Source: Planctomycetota bacterium
GTDB lineage: Bacteria > Planctomycetota > UBA1135 > GCA-002686595
DNA: 64,000 bases
Assembly: GCA_012960475.1 (NCBI GenBank)
Contig: DUBE01000040.1
Location: 27,460 to 91,459 of the forward strand
Direction: 5' to 3'
The notes below the pieces were generated by a model, which searched no databases, was not told the DNA's origin, and worked only from the letters and a program-made list of their open reading frames with translations. Numbering within the stretch: position 1 is the first letter of the stretch; each line of letters opens with the position of its first letter. Of the stretch, positions 52,594-61,089 are shown in pieces. The position numbers and the translations under genes are program-made.

Positions 52594-55122
52594 CTACTTG
52601 GCCTTGGCTTTCTTCTTCTTGGGTGGCGTCGGCTCTTCGTCGAGGAAGCGCAAGCAATCCGCGCCTTCAGCTATGTCCACCCATATGGTGCGTTCTGCAT
52701 CGGCCTCGCCGCGCAGCAGGTGCTCCGCAAGGGGATCCTCAACATGGCGCTCGATGGCCCGTCGCAGGGGGCGTGCCCCGTAGTCCGGGTGGAAGCCCTT
52801 GTCGATCAGGAACTCCTTTGCGCTCTTGGTCAATTGCAGGTCCACTTTGTGCTCGATAAGGCGCTGGGACACTTCGTTCAACTGCAGTTCGACAATGCGT
52901 ACCAGGTCATCCTTGATCAGGGGGTTGAATATGACCACCTCATCGAGGCGGTTGAGGAACTCAGGCCGGAAGTGGCGCTCCACTTCGACCATCACATCAG
53001 CCTCCATTTTCTTGTGCCGGTCGGCCTCGTTGAGGTCTGACTTGTCAGTACGTCCGAAGCCCAGGGTTGAGCTGGTCTTCATCTGGGCGGAGCCAAGGTT
53101 GGAGGTCATGATGACGATCACGTTGCGGAAATCCACATGACGGCCAAAGGAGTCCGTCAAGCGACCCTCTTCCATGATTTGCAGCAGCATGTTGAACACA
53201 TCTGGGTGAGCCTTCTCGATCTCGTCGAGCAGCACCACCGAGTAGGGGCGGCGGCGGACCTTTTCGGTCAGCTGGCCACCTTCTTCGTAGCCCACATAGC
53301 CTGGAGGCGCGCCAACCAGACGAGAAGCGTTGTGCTTCTCCATGTACTCGCTCATGTCCATTACGGTCACTGCGTCTTCGTCACCAAACATGAACTTGGC
53401 TAGTTGCTTGCAGAGGAACGTCTTACCCACGCCCGACGGGCCCAAGAACAGGAATGAACCCATGGGCCGGCGTGGATCCTTGAGCCCCGAACGGGACCGA
53501 CGGACTGATCGAGCGATGGCATTGATCGCAGGGTCTTGGTGGATCACGACCTGGGCCATCTCATCTTCCATTTGCAGCAGGCGCTCGCGCTCGGCCTTTT
53601 CGAGACGCGTCAGGGGGATGCCGGTCATTTTGGAGACCGTCTCCTGGATCACGTCCGTGTCCACCTCGCCCACTTGCTCCTTGTCCGATTGCTCTTTGCG
53701 CCACTCGGCTTGAGCCTCTTCTTTCTTGCGCTTCAGTTGGTAGGCATCGTCGCGCAGGCTAGCAGCCAGCTCGAAGTCCTGACCTGCCACCGCCGCGTCC
53801 TTTTCACGCTCCAGGTGTTCGATCTGTTCGGTCAACTCGCGCATGTCCGGCGGGGGCACCATGGCTTTGATGCGCACCCGGGCGCCCGCCTCGTCCATCA
53901 CATCGATGGCTTTGTCCGGCAGGAAGCGGTTGTTGATGTAGCGGTTGGAAAGCTCCACGGCGAGCTCAAGGGCTGCATCCGTGTAGGAGACCCGATGGTG
54001 CGCTTCGTAGCGATCCCGCAGACCCATGAGGATTGCGATGGCTTGTTCGGGGGTGGGGGGTTCCACGTTGACCGACTGGAAGCGACGCTCCAGGGCACCG
54101 TCCTTTTCGATGTGTTTGCGGTACTCGTCCAGAGTTGTGGCTCCGATGCACTGAATCTCTCCGCGGGAGAGGGCAGGCTTGAGCACGTTCGAGGCATCGA
54201 TCGCGCCTTCGGCTCCACCGGCTCCCACCAGGGTGTGCAACTCGTCGATGAAGAGCACCACATCTTTTACCCGGCGCACTTCGGTCATGACCGCTTTGAT
54301 GCGCTCTTCGAACTGGCCGCGATACTTGGTACCCGCCACCATCAGCGCCAGATCCAGCACCACGATGCGCTTGCCGCGCAGGATCTCGGGCACGGTGTTA
54401 TCGATGATCATCTGGGCCAGGCCCTCGACGATGGCCGTCTTGCCCACGCCGGGCTCACCCAGCAACACGGGGTTGTTCTTCGTGCGTCGTGAGAGGATCT
54501 GGATCACGCGCTCGATTTCGTTCTCACGCCCGATGACCACGTCCAAGCGTCCGCTCTTGGCGAGCTCGGTCAGGTCGCGACCGAAGGAATCCAGGGCAGG
54601 GGTCTTGCTCTTGCCCCCGGGACCACCAGGGCCACCGCCGGAGGGCTCGTCCACCGAAATCTCATCGTCGTCCTCTTCGCCAGTTTCGGCACCGAGGAAG
54701 TCGAGCACCTCATCGCGCACATCCTGGAGCTTGACCCCCAAGTTGAGCAGCACCTGGGCGGCGATGCCTTCGTTCTCTTTGATCAGGCCCAGCAGAAGGT
54801 GCTCGGTGCCGATGTAGTTGTGTCCCAGGCTGCCAGCTTCCTCCATTGAGAGCTCAAGCACCTTCTTGGCGCGCGGGGTGAAGGGCAGCTGGCCCATGGT
54901 GACCATGCTGGGGCCGGTCTTGACGATCTTCTCGACCTCCATGCGGATCTTGGTCAGGTCGATGCCCATGTTCTTGAGCACATTGGCTGCGACGCCGGAG
55001 CCCTCTTGGACCAGGCCAAGTAGGACATGCTCGGTTCCCAGGTATTCGTGGTTGAACCGTTGCGCCTCTTGGCGGGCGAGGTTCATGACCTTCTTGGCGC
55101 GGTCGGTGAAACGATCAAACAT
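52594..55122 (-). CDS. clpC: ATP-dependent Clp protease ATPase ClpC
   Basis: ClpC is a double-ring AAA+ unfoldase that feeds substrates to ClpP. The 842-residue protein has two Clp_N repeats in the first 150 residues ([15 protein letters not shown] and [15 protein letters not shown]), a GGGPGGPGG linker, the first ATPase with GEPGVGKT, a middle domain including a UVR-type helix, and the second ATPase with GPSGVGKT. The C-terminus ends in a lysine-rich tail. The middle domain is where McsB/MecA-type adaptors bind in Firmicutes. It is followed by a strong terminator and preceded by mcsA. Confidence 0.97.
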   Translation of the reverse strand: MFDRFTDRAKKVMNLARQEAQRFNHEYLGTEHVLLGLVQEGSGVAANVLKNMGIDLTKIRMEVEKIVKTGPSMVTMGQLPFTPRAKKVLELSMEEAGSLGHNYIGTEHLLLGLIKENEGIAAQVLLNLGVKLQDVRDEVLDFLGAETGEEDDDEISVDEPSGGGPGGPGGKSKTPALDSFGRDLTELAKSGRLDVVIGRENEIERVIQILSRRTKNNPVLLGEPGVGKTAIVEGLAQMIIDNTVPEILRGKRIVVLDLALMVAGTKYRGQFEERIKAVMTEVRRVKDVVLFIDELHTLVGAGGAEGAIDASNVLKPALSRGEIQCIGATTLDEYRKHIEKDGALERRFQSVNVEPPTPEQAIAILMGLRDRYEAHHRVSYTDAALELAVELSNRYINNRFLPDKAIDVMDEAGARVRIKAMVPPPDMRELTEQIEHLEREKDAAVAGQDFELAASLRDDAYQLKRKKEEAQAEWRKEQSDKEQVGEVDTDVIQETVSKMTGIPLTRLEKAERERLLQMEDEMAQVVIHQDPAINAIARSVRRSRSGLKDPRRPMGSFLFLGPSGVGKTFLCKQLAKFMFGDEDAVTVMDMSEYMEKHNASRLVGAPPGYVGYEEGGQLTEKVRRRPYSVVLLDEIEKAHPDVFNMLLQIMEEGRLTDSFGRHVDFRNVIVIMTSNLGSAQMKTSSTLGFGRTDKSDLNEADRHKKMEADVMVEVERHFRPEFLNRLDEVVIFNPLIKDDLVRIVELQLNEVSQRLIEHKVDLQLTKSAKEFLIDKGFHPDYGARPLRRAIERHVEDPLAEHLLRGEADAERTIWVDIAEGADCLRFLDEEPTPPKKKKAKAK

Positions 55123-55366
55123 GTTGTTCTTGGATACGGGGGGTCGTCGGAAATGAGCGTCAGGAGAAAGCTCTATAGGTCATGGGTTTTTCGGCCTTCA
55201 AGGCTGGACGGTTGAGCCCTTGCTGGGGAACTGTGGCTGTCGGTGGCACCCGGCAGCGACCTCATAGCATGCCAAGTCCTCCCCTGATGCTCTAGGGGCC
55301 CCTTGGAACTTAGGAATGCCGAAATTTATGCTCGCCTGGGTTGATTGGAAAATTCTCCAAAAGGGG

Positions 55367-55380
55367 GGCTCCCTGGAGCC
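55367..55380 (-). terminator. Weak hairpin between mcsA and clpC
   Basis: On the minus strand GGCTC and GAGCC pair around a four-base loop, followed by CCCCTTTT. It lies 34 bases after the mcsA stop, in the 291-base gap before clpC, and may separate the two transcripts in part. Confidence 0.4.
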
Positions 55381-55413
55381 GGCGGAGCCTGTTCGAGAAC
55401 CGTTGAGGCGGGC

Positions 55414-55974
55414 TCAGGGGGCGTCTGAGGTGGGCGTGGTTCCACCCTCAAAATTCTCTAGGCCCTTCAATTCATCGCGAATTCCCGCGGCCCGCTCATA
55501 GGCCTCTTGCTCGATTGCGGTTTCGAGTTCGCGCTCAAGGCCCTCGATGCGGGTCCTGCGCTTGAATATCTCGGGGTCCTCTCCGGGTCGTCGGCCCGAG
55601 TGATGAGCGGCCCCGTGGATGCGTTCAAACACATCGGTGAGTACGAGGGCAAAGGTCTCGTAGCAGTCCTCGCAGCCCAGGCGGCCGCTGGACTGGAAGG
55701 TCTTCAGGTCCATGCCGCAGGTGTCGCAGCTCCTGGAGGGGGCTTGGTTTCCAGCCGCCGCCGCATCCTGGGCCTTGAGACTGAGCAACTCCCAGATGTT
55801 CTGCATTTGCTTGTTCGCCGGCATGGCAAAGGGCACATCCTGCGCGGCGGAGCAGGTTTCGCAGAGGTGCTCCAGCTTGATCTTGTTGTCAGGGTTTTGG
55901 AAACCATGAAACGCCTCTACCCCGAGCACATGCACATTGGCGGGGTTCTGTTTGCAGTTTTGGCAGAGGTTCAT
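55414..55974 (-). CDS. mcsA: McsA-like protein with zinc motifs and UVR domain
   Basis: In Firmicutes McsA activates the arginine kinase McsB and helps ClpC. The 186-residue protein has four CxxC pairs, in CQNCKQ, CETCSA, CDTCGM and CEDCY, and a C-terminal UvrB/UvrC-type helical pair near ELETAIEQEAYERAAGIRDEL (shown in parts, LETAIEQEAYERAAGIR). I chose the ATG at 55974; a TTG nine bases earlier is less likely. It lies just upstream of clpC, but no McsB arginine kinase is present; a stand-alone Clp_N protein lies in its place. Confidence 0.85.
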   Translation of the reverse strand: MNLCQNCKQNPANVHVLGVEAFHGFQNPDNKIKLEHLCETCSAAQDVPFAMPANKQMQNIWELLSLKAQDAAAAGNQAPSRSCDTCGMDLKTFQSSGRLGCEDCYETFALVLTDVFERIHGAAHHSGRRPGEDPEIFKRRTRIEGLERELETAIEQEAYERAAGIRDELKGLENFEGGTTPTSDAP

Positions 55975-56059
55975 GGGATCCAATGGGGTGCCCGCGAATT
56001 GGGCTCGTCCATGCTAACAGGAATAGACCGCAGGAGCCCCCAGGTCAACTACAGCTTTA

Positions 56060-56905
56060 TCAGGACTGGTCGTGCCAGGCGCCGCGGGCCCTTTGCAGCA
56101 GGGTAGGACTGATCTTGTGTCGGTCCAGGGCCGCTCGTAATTCCTCCGAGCCGTGCTGGTGGCAGGCCAGCAGCAAGTCCAAGCTGTCGGCATCGGGTTT
56201 CAACGCCTGGAGCAGTTCCTTCAGCTGGGGATTGGCTTCCAGCTCCCGTCGCACCGGGGGACTCGGGTCCGCCGTGCGGCCACGCAGCACTTCTTGTGCT
56301 GCGCTGAGGGCCAGACCGGCCAGATTCTTACTTGAGGTTGCCTGCAGGGTTCCCAAGATCAGATGCGCAGGCGAGATGGCACCCAGGTTCTCCTGGGCCG
56401 TTGTCTTACAGGCCAGGGACAGTGCCCGTCGGGCGTCGTTTTGGAAGTGCCGGAAGAGTGGGCCTTCGTTGGGGAGGGCCTCGCCCTCTTCATCAGCGTG
56501 GACCAGGGTCTCCAAGAGCAGGCCAGCTGCGTTCAGTTGGGCGCAGATTTCCGCGGGCAGATTCTGACAAGATTTCTCCAGGACATCGGTCAGCAGTACG
56601 CCGCTGGCCGCCCTCTGCGCAGCTCCTTGGCGCGCTTCCTGCAGACTGACCACCGCCAGGGGGCTGAAAGGCAAGACCGCCTTGGATCCGACCACCATCA
56701 GACCATCGGAAAGGGCCAGGACCTCCTGGCTCAGGGTCGTTGGATCCGCGAAGGCAAAGCTCACCGCCTGCCAGGCGGCGGAATCCTCGTCCTTCAGAGC
56801 TACCTCCACAAGGTGCTCGATCGTCAGGGACTGGGCGTGCAACTCCAGGGCCCGTTGATGGGCGCGCTGCATCATGGTGCACATGCTGGGGGAGGCGATG
56901 TCCAT
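56060..56905 (-). CDS. Stand-alone Clp_N-repeat protein
   Basis: From the ATG at 56905 the 281-residue protein has two segments that resemble Clp N-terminal repeats: MMQRAHQRALELHAQSLTIEHLVEVAL near the N-terminus and DARRALSLACKTTAQE with ISPAHLILGTLQAT in the middle (shown in parts). There is no ATPase domain. Clp_N is the site where ClpC and ClpA receive adaptors and substrates, so a free copy could compete for or deliver them. It lies between murD and mcsA, 18 bases after murD and just upstream of mcsA, where many clpC operons carry mcsB. Confidence 0.8.
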   Translation of the reverse strand: MDIASPSMCTMMQRAHQRALELHAQSLTIEHLVEVALKDEDSAAWQAVSFAFADPTTLSQEVLALSDGLMVVGSKAVLPFSPLAVVSLQEARQGAAQRAASGVLLTDVLEKSCQNLPAEICAQLNAAGLLLETLVHADEEGEALPNEGPLFRHFQNDARRALSLACKTTAQENLGAISPAHLILGTLQATSSKNLAGLALSAAQEVLRGRTADPSPPVRRELEANPQLKELLQALKPDADSLDLLLACHQHGSEELRAALDRHKISPTLLQRARGAWHDQS

Positions 56906-56922
56906 GGCTGCAGTTTTCTCCT

Positions 56923-58266
56923 CTAGCGAGGGGTGGGGCCGTCCAGGGAAGGCAGAAGGGCGCGGAAACAATCAGCGCGGTCCTTGAAGTTCTTATGGGT
57001 GTCAAAGCTCGCACAGGAGGGTGAAAACAGCAGGGTTCCACCCAAAGGAGTTCTTTCCAGGGCTCCGTAGATCGCTTGCTCGAATGTCTCGGCGCAGTCC
57101 GGTTCCAGGCCTGCTCGCGCGCAGGCCTGGGCAATCGAGCTCGCAGCCTGGCCAAAGAGTACGAGACGATCTCCGCGGCGCGCGCAGGTGGCAGCCAGAT
57201 CATCGAATTCCAGCCCCTGCTTGGCCTGACCGCCGAGCACCAGGGTCACACACTCGGGTTCTCCTGCAAGCACCGCCAGGGTGGCCTCTGGTGTGGTCGA
57301 GACTCCGTTGTCCACCACCCGGACCCCTCTGCGCTGGCCCAGTTCTTCGGCCCGGTGGGGGGGCGGCTGAAGGTGAGCGAGACCGCTCTCCAGCTGCTTT
57401 GTTGTCAGTCCCAGGCAATGTCCCAGCAGCAGGGCCAGGCGCGCGTTGGCCCGTTGGAAGTCCGGCATGGGGGGTAGGTTGGCCAGGGACACGGGGCCGG
57501 ATTCGAGTGCGAGTTGCATTTCTCCAGGGCCGTTGCCCGGATGATCGAGGATCCGCAGCGGACAAGCGAAGAGCGGATCAGCGTGCAATTGGGTGGGCAG
57601 CACCGCGCTGGCACCCGGGGCTGCGAGGGTCAGGATGCGCGCCTTGGCTTCGGCGTACTCCTCCAGGCTGCCGTGTCGTTCCAGATGGTCCTGTCCCAGA
57701 TTTGTGATGGCCACCAATTCGACTCCCGGGTGCGGCTTCTGCTGCAGGGCTTCCAGCTGATAGGAGGAGACCTCCAGGCAGACGATGTGGCTGGAAGTGA
57801 GGTTGGGCAACTCCCCCAGGAGACTGCCTCCGAGATTGCCACCCAGATGGCACTTGAGCCCAGCGGCCTGAAGCAGGTTGACCAGGAAGCAGGTGCTGGA
57901 ACTCTTGCCGGCTGTGCCGGTGATCAGCACTAGACGACAGGTAGCTGCTTCCAGGAAGAGCCCCAGTTCGCTGACGATGTGGGCCCCTCCCTCCTCTGCG
58001 AGGCGTAAGTAGCGATTGTTGGGGGGCACTGCTGGATTGGCCACCACGAGGTCAGCGGCTGCGAAGTCGGCTTCCTGATGGCAGCCCAGGCGAAACTCGC
58101 AAGCTACTCCTTCGAGTTGCGCAAGCCCGTCTGCCAACTCCTCTTCAGAGCGCAGATCGGTGACGAGTACCTGCCAGCCCTGCTTGGCTAGATAGCGTGC
58201 AGCTCCCGCGCCCCCTCCGAAGAGTCCCAGGCCCATGATCAACGCGCGTTGTTTCGAGACAGTCAC
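56923..58266 (-). CDS. murD: UDP-N-acetylmuramoyl-alanine-D-glutamate ligase MurD
   Basis: MurD adds D-glutamate to UDP-MurNAc-L-Ala in peptidoglycan synthesis. The 447-residue protein starts with the Rossmann-like MGLGLFGGGAGAARYLA, then the ATP loop GTAGKSSST, in which the usual asparagine of GTNGKT is alanine, and ITNLGQDHLERHGSLEEYA with the metal histidine. NGVSTTPEATLAVL and LFSPSCASFDTHKNFKDR are the C-terminal domain signatures. The gene starts with GTG in a GTGA overlap with the PEGA gene stop, and no other mur gene lies beside it. Presence of MurD implies a peptidoglycan wall. Confidence 0.93.
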   Translation of the reverse strand: MTVSKQRALIMGLGLFGGGAGAARYLAKQGWQVLVTDLRSEEELADGLAQLEGVACEFRLGCHQEADFAAADLVVANPAVPPNNRYLRLAEEGGAHIVSELGLFLEAATCRLVLITGTAGKSSSTCFLVNLLQAAGLKCHLGGNLGGSLLGELPNLTSSHIVCLEVSSYQLEALQQKPHPGVELVAITNLGQDHLERHGSLEEYAEAKARILTLAAPGASAVLPTQLHADPLFACPLRILDHPGNGPGEMQLALESGPVSLANLPPMPDFQRANARLALLLGHCLGLTTKQLESGLAHLQPPPHRAEELGQRRGVRVVDNGVSTTPEATLAVLAGEPECVTLVLGGQAKQGLEFDDLAATCARRGDRLVLFGQAASSIAQACARAGLEPDCAETFEQAIYGALERTPLGGTLLFSPSCASFDTHKNFKDRADCFRALLPSLDGPTPR

Positions 58267-58823
58267 TTCCCCCCATTGGTTTCATCGGGTTCGGTTTGAC
58301 TTGATTGCAAGGGCTCCAATTCGCTACTTGTTCTGCGGCGTTCCTGATCGTGAACCTCTGTGGTGTGCTCGATGAAGTGATCCAGGCCCGTAACTTCCGG
58401 CTGCCCGCTGCCGGGGGTCAAGGCGGCATGCACAGCATGCTCATCGTGTAGACGCCATGGGATCAGGTTGTCGCTGATCAAATCCAAGGGAAACCGCGCC
58501 CACCAGGGTGCCTTGATCTCAACTCTCTCGGTCCAGACCTGATAGCCCTCAAGGTAGACGCTGATTCGTCGCGTACCGTGAAAATCGAAGGGCAGGGTCA
58601 GGGGAGTTTGTCCCACCAGCTCTTCATCCAAGCGGACCTGAGCACCTGCGGGATCGGACTCAATGGTCAGGGTGCGGATCGGCGCGCAGGCCGCCAGCCC
58701 GAGGGCCAGCAAAAGCGCCCCTCTTGCGGGCCACCTGATCTCCGGCCCAGGCTGCGCTTGGGCTTTTCCGTGGGGACTCGGATCCCCAGAGGCGCAGGGC
58801 GTCTGTTCGAAAGCAGAAATCAT
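58263..58823 (-). CDS. PEGA-domain lipoprotein
   Basis: The 186-residue product has a hydrophobic segment ending LALGLAACAP, a good lipobox, followed by the PEGA core SDPAGAQVRLDEELVGQTPL. PEGA domains are small beta folds in surface and peptidoglycan-associated proteins. The start is uncertain, because the ATG at 58823 leaves 34 residues before the hydrophobic segment, long for a lipoprotein. A GTG at 58841 is also in frame. The stop overlaps the murD start. Confidence 0.78.
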   Translation of the reverse strand: MISAFEQTPCASGDPSPHGKAQAQPGPEIRWPARGALLLALGLAACAPIRTLTIESDPAGAQVRLDEELVGQTPLTLPFDFHGTRRISVYLEGYQVWTERVEIKAPWWARFPLDLISDNLIPWRLHDEHAVHAALTPGSGQPEVTGLDHFIEHTTEVHDQERRRTSSELEPLQSSQTEPDETNGGK

Positions 58824-58872
58824 GAGCTTCGAACCTACCACGAGGAAAACGAGAACGCTATGGCGAGGGCCC

Positions 58873-58962
58873 TGGCGGAGAGGGCGGGATTCGAACCCGC
58901 GGACCCCTTACGAGGTCACGACATTAGCAATGTCGCGCATTCAGCCGCTCTGCCACCTCTCC
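58873..58962 (-). tRNA. serV: tRNA-Ser(GCU)
   Basis: On the minus strand the sequence folds as a class II tRNA with acceptor GGAGAGG/CCTCTCC, a D-arm, an anticodon stem CGACA/TGTCG around a TTGCTAA loop (anticodon GCT), a long variable arm and a T-arm with GGTTCGAATCC. The 3' CCA is encoded. The long variable arm and GCU anticodon identify serine reading AGC and AGU. It lies between the PEGA gene and the divergent YejM-like gene. Confidence 0.95.
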
Positions 58963-59112
58963 ATGCAGGGCCGGAAGGGTATCTGCCCCCCCCCCCATGG
59001 AGGCAACCCCAATCTTCCGGGTTGGTGCGGGCTGGGAGGCTCCCACGAGTTGTTCCAGCACCCTGCGCCCCTTTCCTGCATGAACAGGTGCCCACTTTCG
59101 GACTAACATGGC

Positions 59113-61089
59113 ATGTCTTCGATGCTCAGCGCCTCCACAACTCTGCCACCCCCCATGCAAGAGCCACCCGTCCGGGGGACCCCCCCCAGGCCTGCTCTGG
59201 TGCACGCGTCGTTTCAGCTCTGGTTGCTGCTGATTGCGGTCGGGGCCCTGGTGGGCAGCTTGTGGCTGATTCGCGGGCCCGCTGATCTTGCCCCCTGGAT
59301 CCGGCTGTACAGCGCTATCTCTTTGATTTCCAGCGTTGCTCTGCTGGGGTTGGTGCCAGGAGTTCTGTTCTACCTGGCCTTGAGGCTATCCCGGGCCTGG
59401 CGATGGATTGGACTCTTGCAGGCATTGATCGGAGGAGGGTTCTTGATCCTGCTCTACACTGACACAGTGGTCTTTCGGATCATGCGCTATCACCTGAACG
59501 AGACCTTCGTCAATTTGGTGATGACCGAGGGCTCGGGAGACGCTTTGGTCTTGGGACCCTACATCTGGATCACCGCGGCTCTGGTTTTTCTGACTGCCGT
59601 ATTGCTGCAACTTTTCTTTTGGAATTGGCGCGTGCGTCAGGAGAGTGGGCGTGTCCTTGTCGGCCGTCGGCCTCGACTGTTGTTGCGCCCTTCGTTCGTA
59701 TCCCTGGTCTTCCTGATGCCCCTCGTGGTCCTTGAAAAAGCGGTCTGGGGTGCGGCGGAATGGACCGGAGAGGTGGAGGTGCTGGCTGCGACGAGTGGAG
59801 TTCCGGGGCTCAAGTTGCGTCCCAGCCAGTTGTTGGATCCCGTGGGCGCAGGTCTGCTTGGCGAGTACCTTCGTCCTGACAACACCGAGATCTCCTGGCC
59901 CCAGAGTCAGCCCTTGATTTCCAGCGACCAGGGAACCCCGGATGTGCTGATCTGCGTGCTGGACTCCTGGCGTCGGGATGCTCTCGACTCAGACCTCACT
60001 CCCCAATTGCACGCTTTTGCACAAAAGGCGCGCAGCTTTGAGAACCATCTTTCCAGTGGGAACTCCACCCGTTTCGGCCTGCTGGGCATGCTCTATGGCC
60101 TGCATGGGGCTTATTGGGAGCACATTTTGGAGCAGCAGGTTTCCCCCGTGCTGGTTACTGCTCTGGTTGCGGCTGGCTATGAAGTCAGGGTGTTCTCCGC
60201 CGCCTCCATGAGCTTTCCCGAGTTCCGCTTGACCGCCTGGAGCAGTCTCGATCCGCAGCAGGTGACAGACCGGTTCCTGGATCAAGAAGGAAGGCCCTTG
60301 ACCCGGCGCTCGGATGTGAAGGACACCTTGGTGGTGGAGGCTTTTGAGCAATGGTTGTCCGAGCGAGACTCCGAGCAGCCCTTCTTCTGCTTCATTCTGT
60401 TGGATTCACCCCACCAGCCCTATTTCAATCCCGGCGGACCCTACCAACCGGCCTTGGAAAACCTGAACTACATTGACCTGGGTACCACACCCCGGGGACC
60501 CGAGTACGAGCAACTGAGCGAAGAGGTGCACAACACCTACCTCAACGCAGTGCACCACAGCGACAAGGTTGCAGGGCGCCTGCTGGATTCCCTGGCCGAA
60601 TATGAAGGGCTCTCAGAGCCCTTCGTGATCATCACCGGCGACCATGGGGAAGAGTTTGGTGAACATGGCTTCTGGGGGCACACTTCGAACTTCACTGAAG
60701 CTCAGGTGGCCGTGCCATTCCTGATGTCCGGCCCCGGAGTTGAGCCCGGCGTTGAGTTGCGCCCCACTAGTCACCTGGATGTGTCCAACACTCTTCTGGA
60801 GTGTCTGGGCGCAGATCCTGAATTGCGCGCGGGCTACAGCTTGGGACACAGCCTTCTCGAGCCGCCTGCGGAGCGCGCCCGGGTAATGGGCGCGTGGGCA
60901 CATCTGGGAGTCTGGACTTCGTCTGGGATCTTCAGCCTGCCCCTGCTACCCAAACGGGATTTCTTGGCGGTCTATGATTCTTCGTGGACACCCCTGCCGG
61001 ATCGAGAGGCGCTCTTCGAAGAACAGCGAGAGGTGCTTGTTGAAGTGGCGCAAGAGTGCCAGCGTTTCTTGAGGGCGCGAGTGGATTGA
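59113..61089 (+). CDS. YejM/PbgA-like inner membrane alkaline-phosphatase-superfamily protein
   Basis: The 658-residue protein has about five transmembrane helices in the first 210 residues and then a periplasmic sulfatase-fold domain, the layout of YejM (PbgA, LapC), which senses LPS and controls LpxC breakdown in enteric bacteria. The domain starts near DVLICVLDSWRRDAL; LSSGNSTRFGLLGMLYGLHG is very like the YejM nucleophile segment, and GDHGEEFGEHG provides metal ligands. Whether it regulates lipid A synthesis here is not known. The next gene begins inside its stop codon (TTGA overlap), so the two are coupled. Confidence 0.82.
   Translation: MSSMLSASTTLPPPMQEPPVRGTPPRPALVHASFQLWLLLIAVGALVGSLWLIRGPADLAPWIRLYSAISLISSVALLGLVPGVLFYLALRLSRAWRWIGLLQALIGGGFLILLYTDTVVFRIMRYHLNETFVNLVMTEGSGDALVLGPYIWITAALVFLTAVLLQLFFWNWRVRQESGRVLVGRRPRLLLRPSFVSLVFLMPLVVLEKAVWGAAEWTGEVEVLAATSGVPGLKLRPSQLLDPVGAGLLGEYLRPDNTEISWPQSQPLISSDQGTPDVLICVLDSWRRDALDSDLTPQLHAFAQKARSFENHLSSGNSTRFGLLGMLYGLHGAYWEHILEQQVSPVLVTALVAAGYEVRVFSAASMSFPEFRLTAWSSLDPQQVTDRFLDQEGRPLTRRSDVKDTLVVEAFEQWLSERDSEQPFFCFILLDSPHQPYFNPGGPYQPALENLNYIDLGTTPRGPEYEQLSEEVHNTYLNAVHHSDKVAGRLLDSLAEYEGLSEPFVIITGDHGEEFGEHGFWGHTSNFTEAQVAVPFLMSGPGVEPGVELRPTSHLDVSNTLLECLGADPELRAGYSLGHSLLEPPAERARVMGAWAHLGVWTSSGIFSLPLLPKRDFLAVYDSSWTPLPDREALFEEQREVLVEVAQECQRFLRARVD

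Noticed and set aside
58986..58996. A run of eleven C between the tRNA gene and the YejM-like gene, possible phase variation site
   Set aside because: It lies outside any coding frame and away from a recognisable promoter spacer; the run may simply be GC-rich intergenic DNA.
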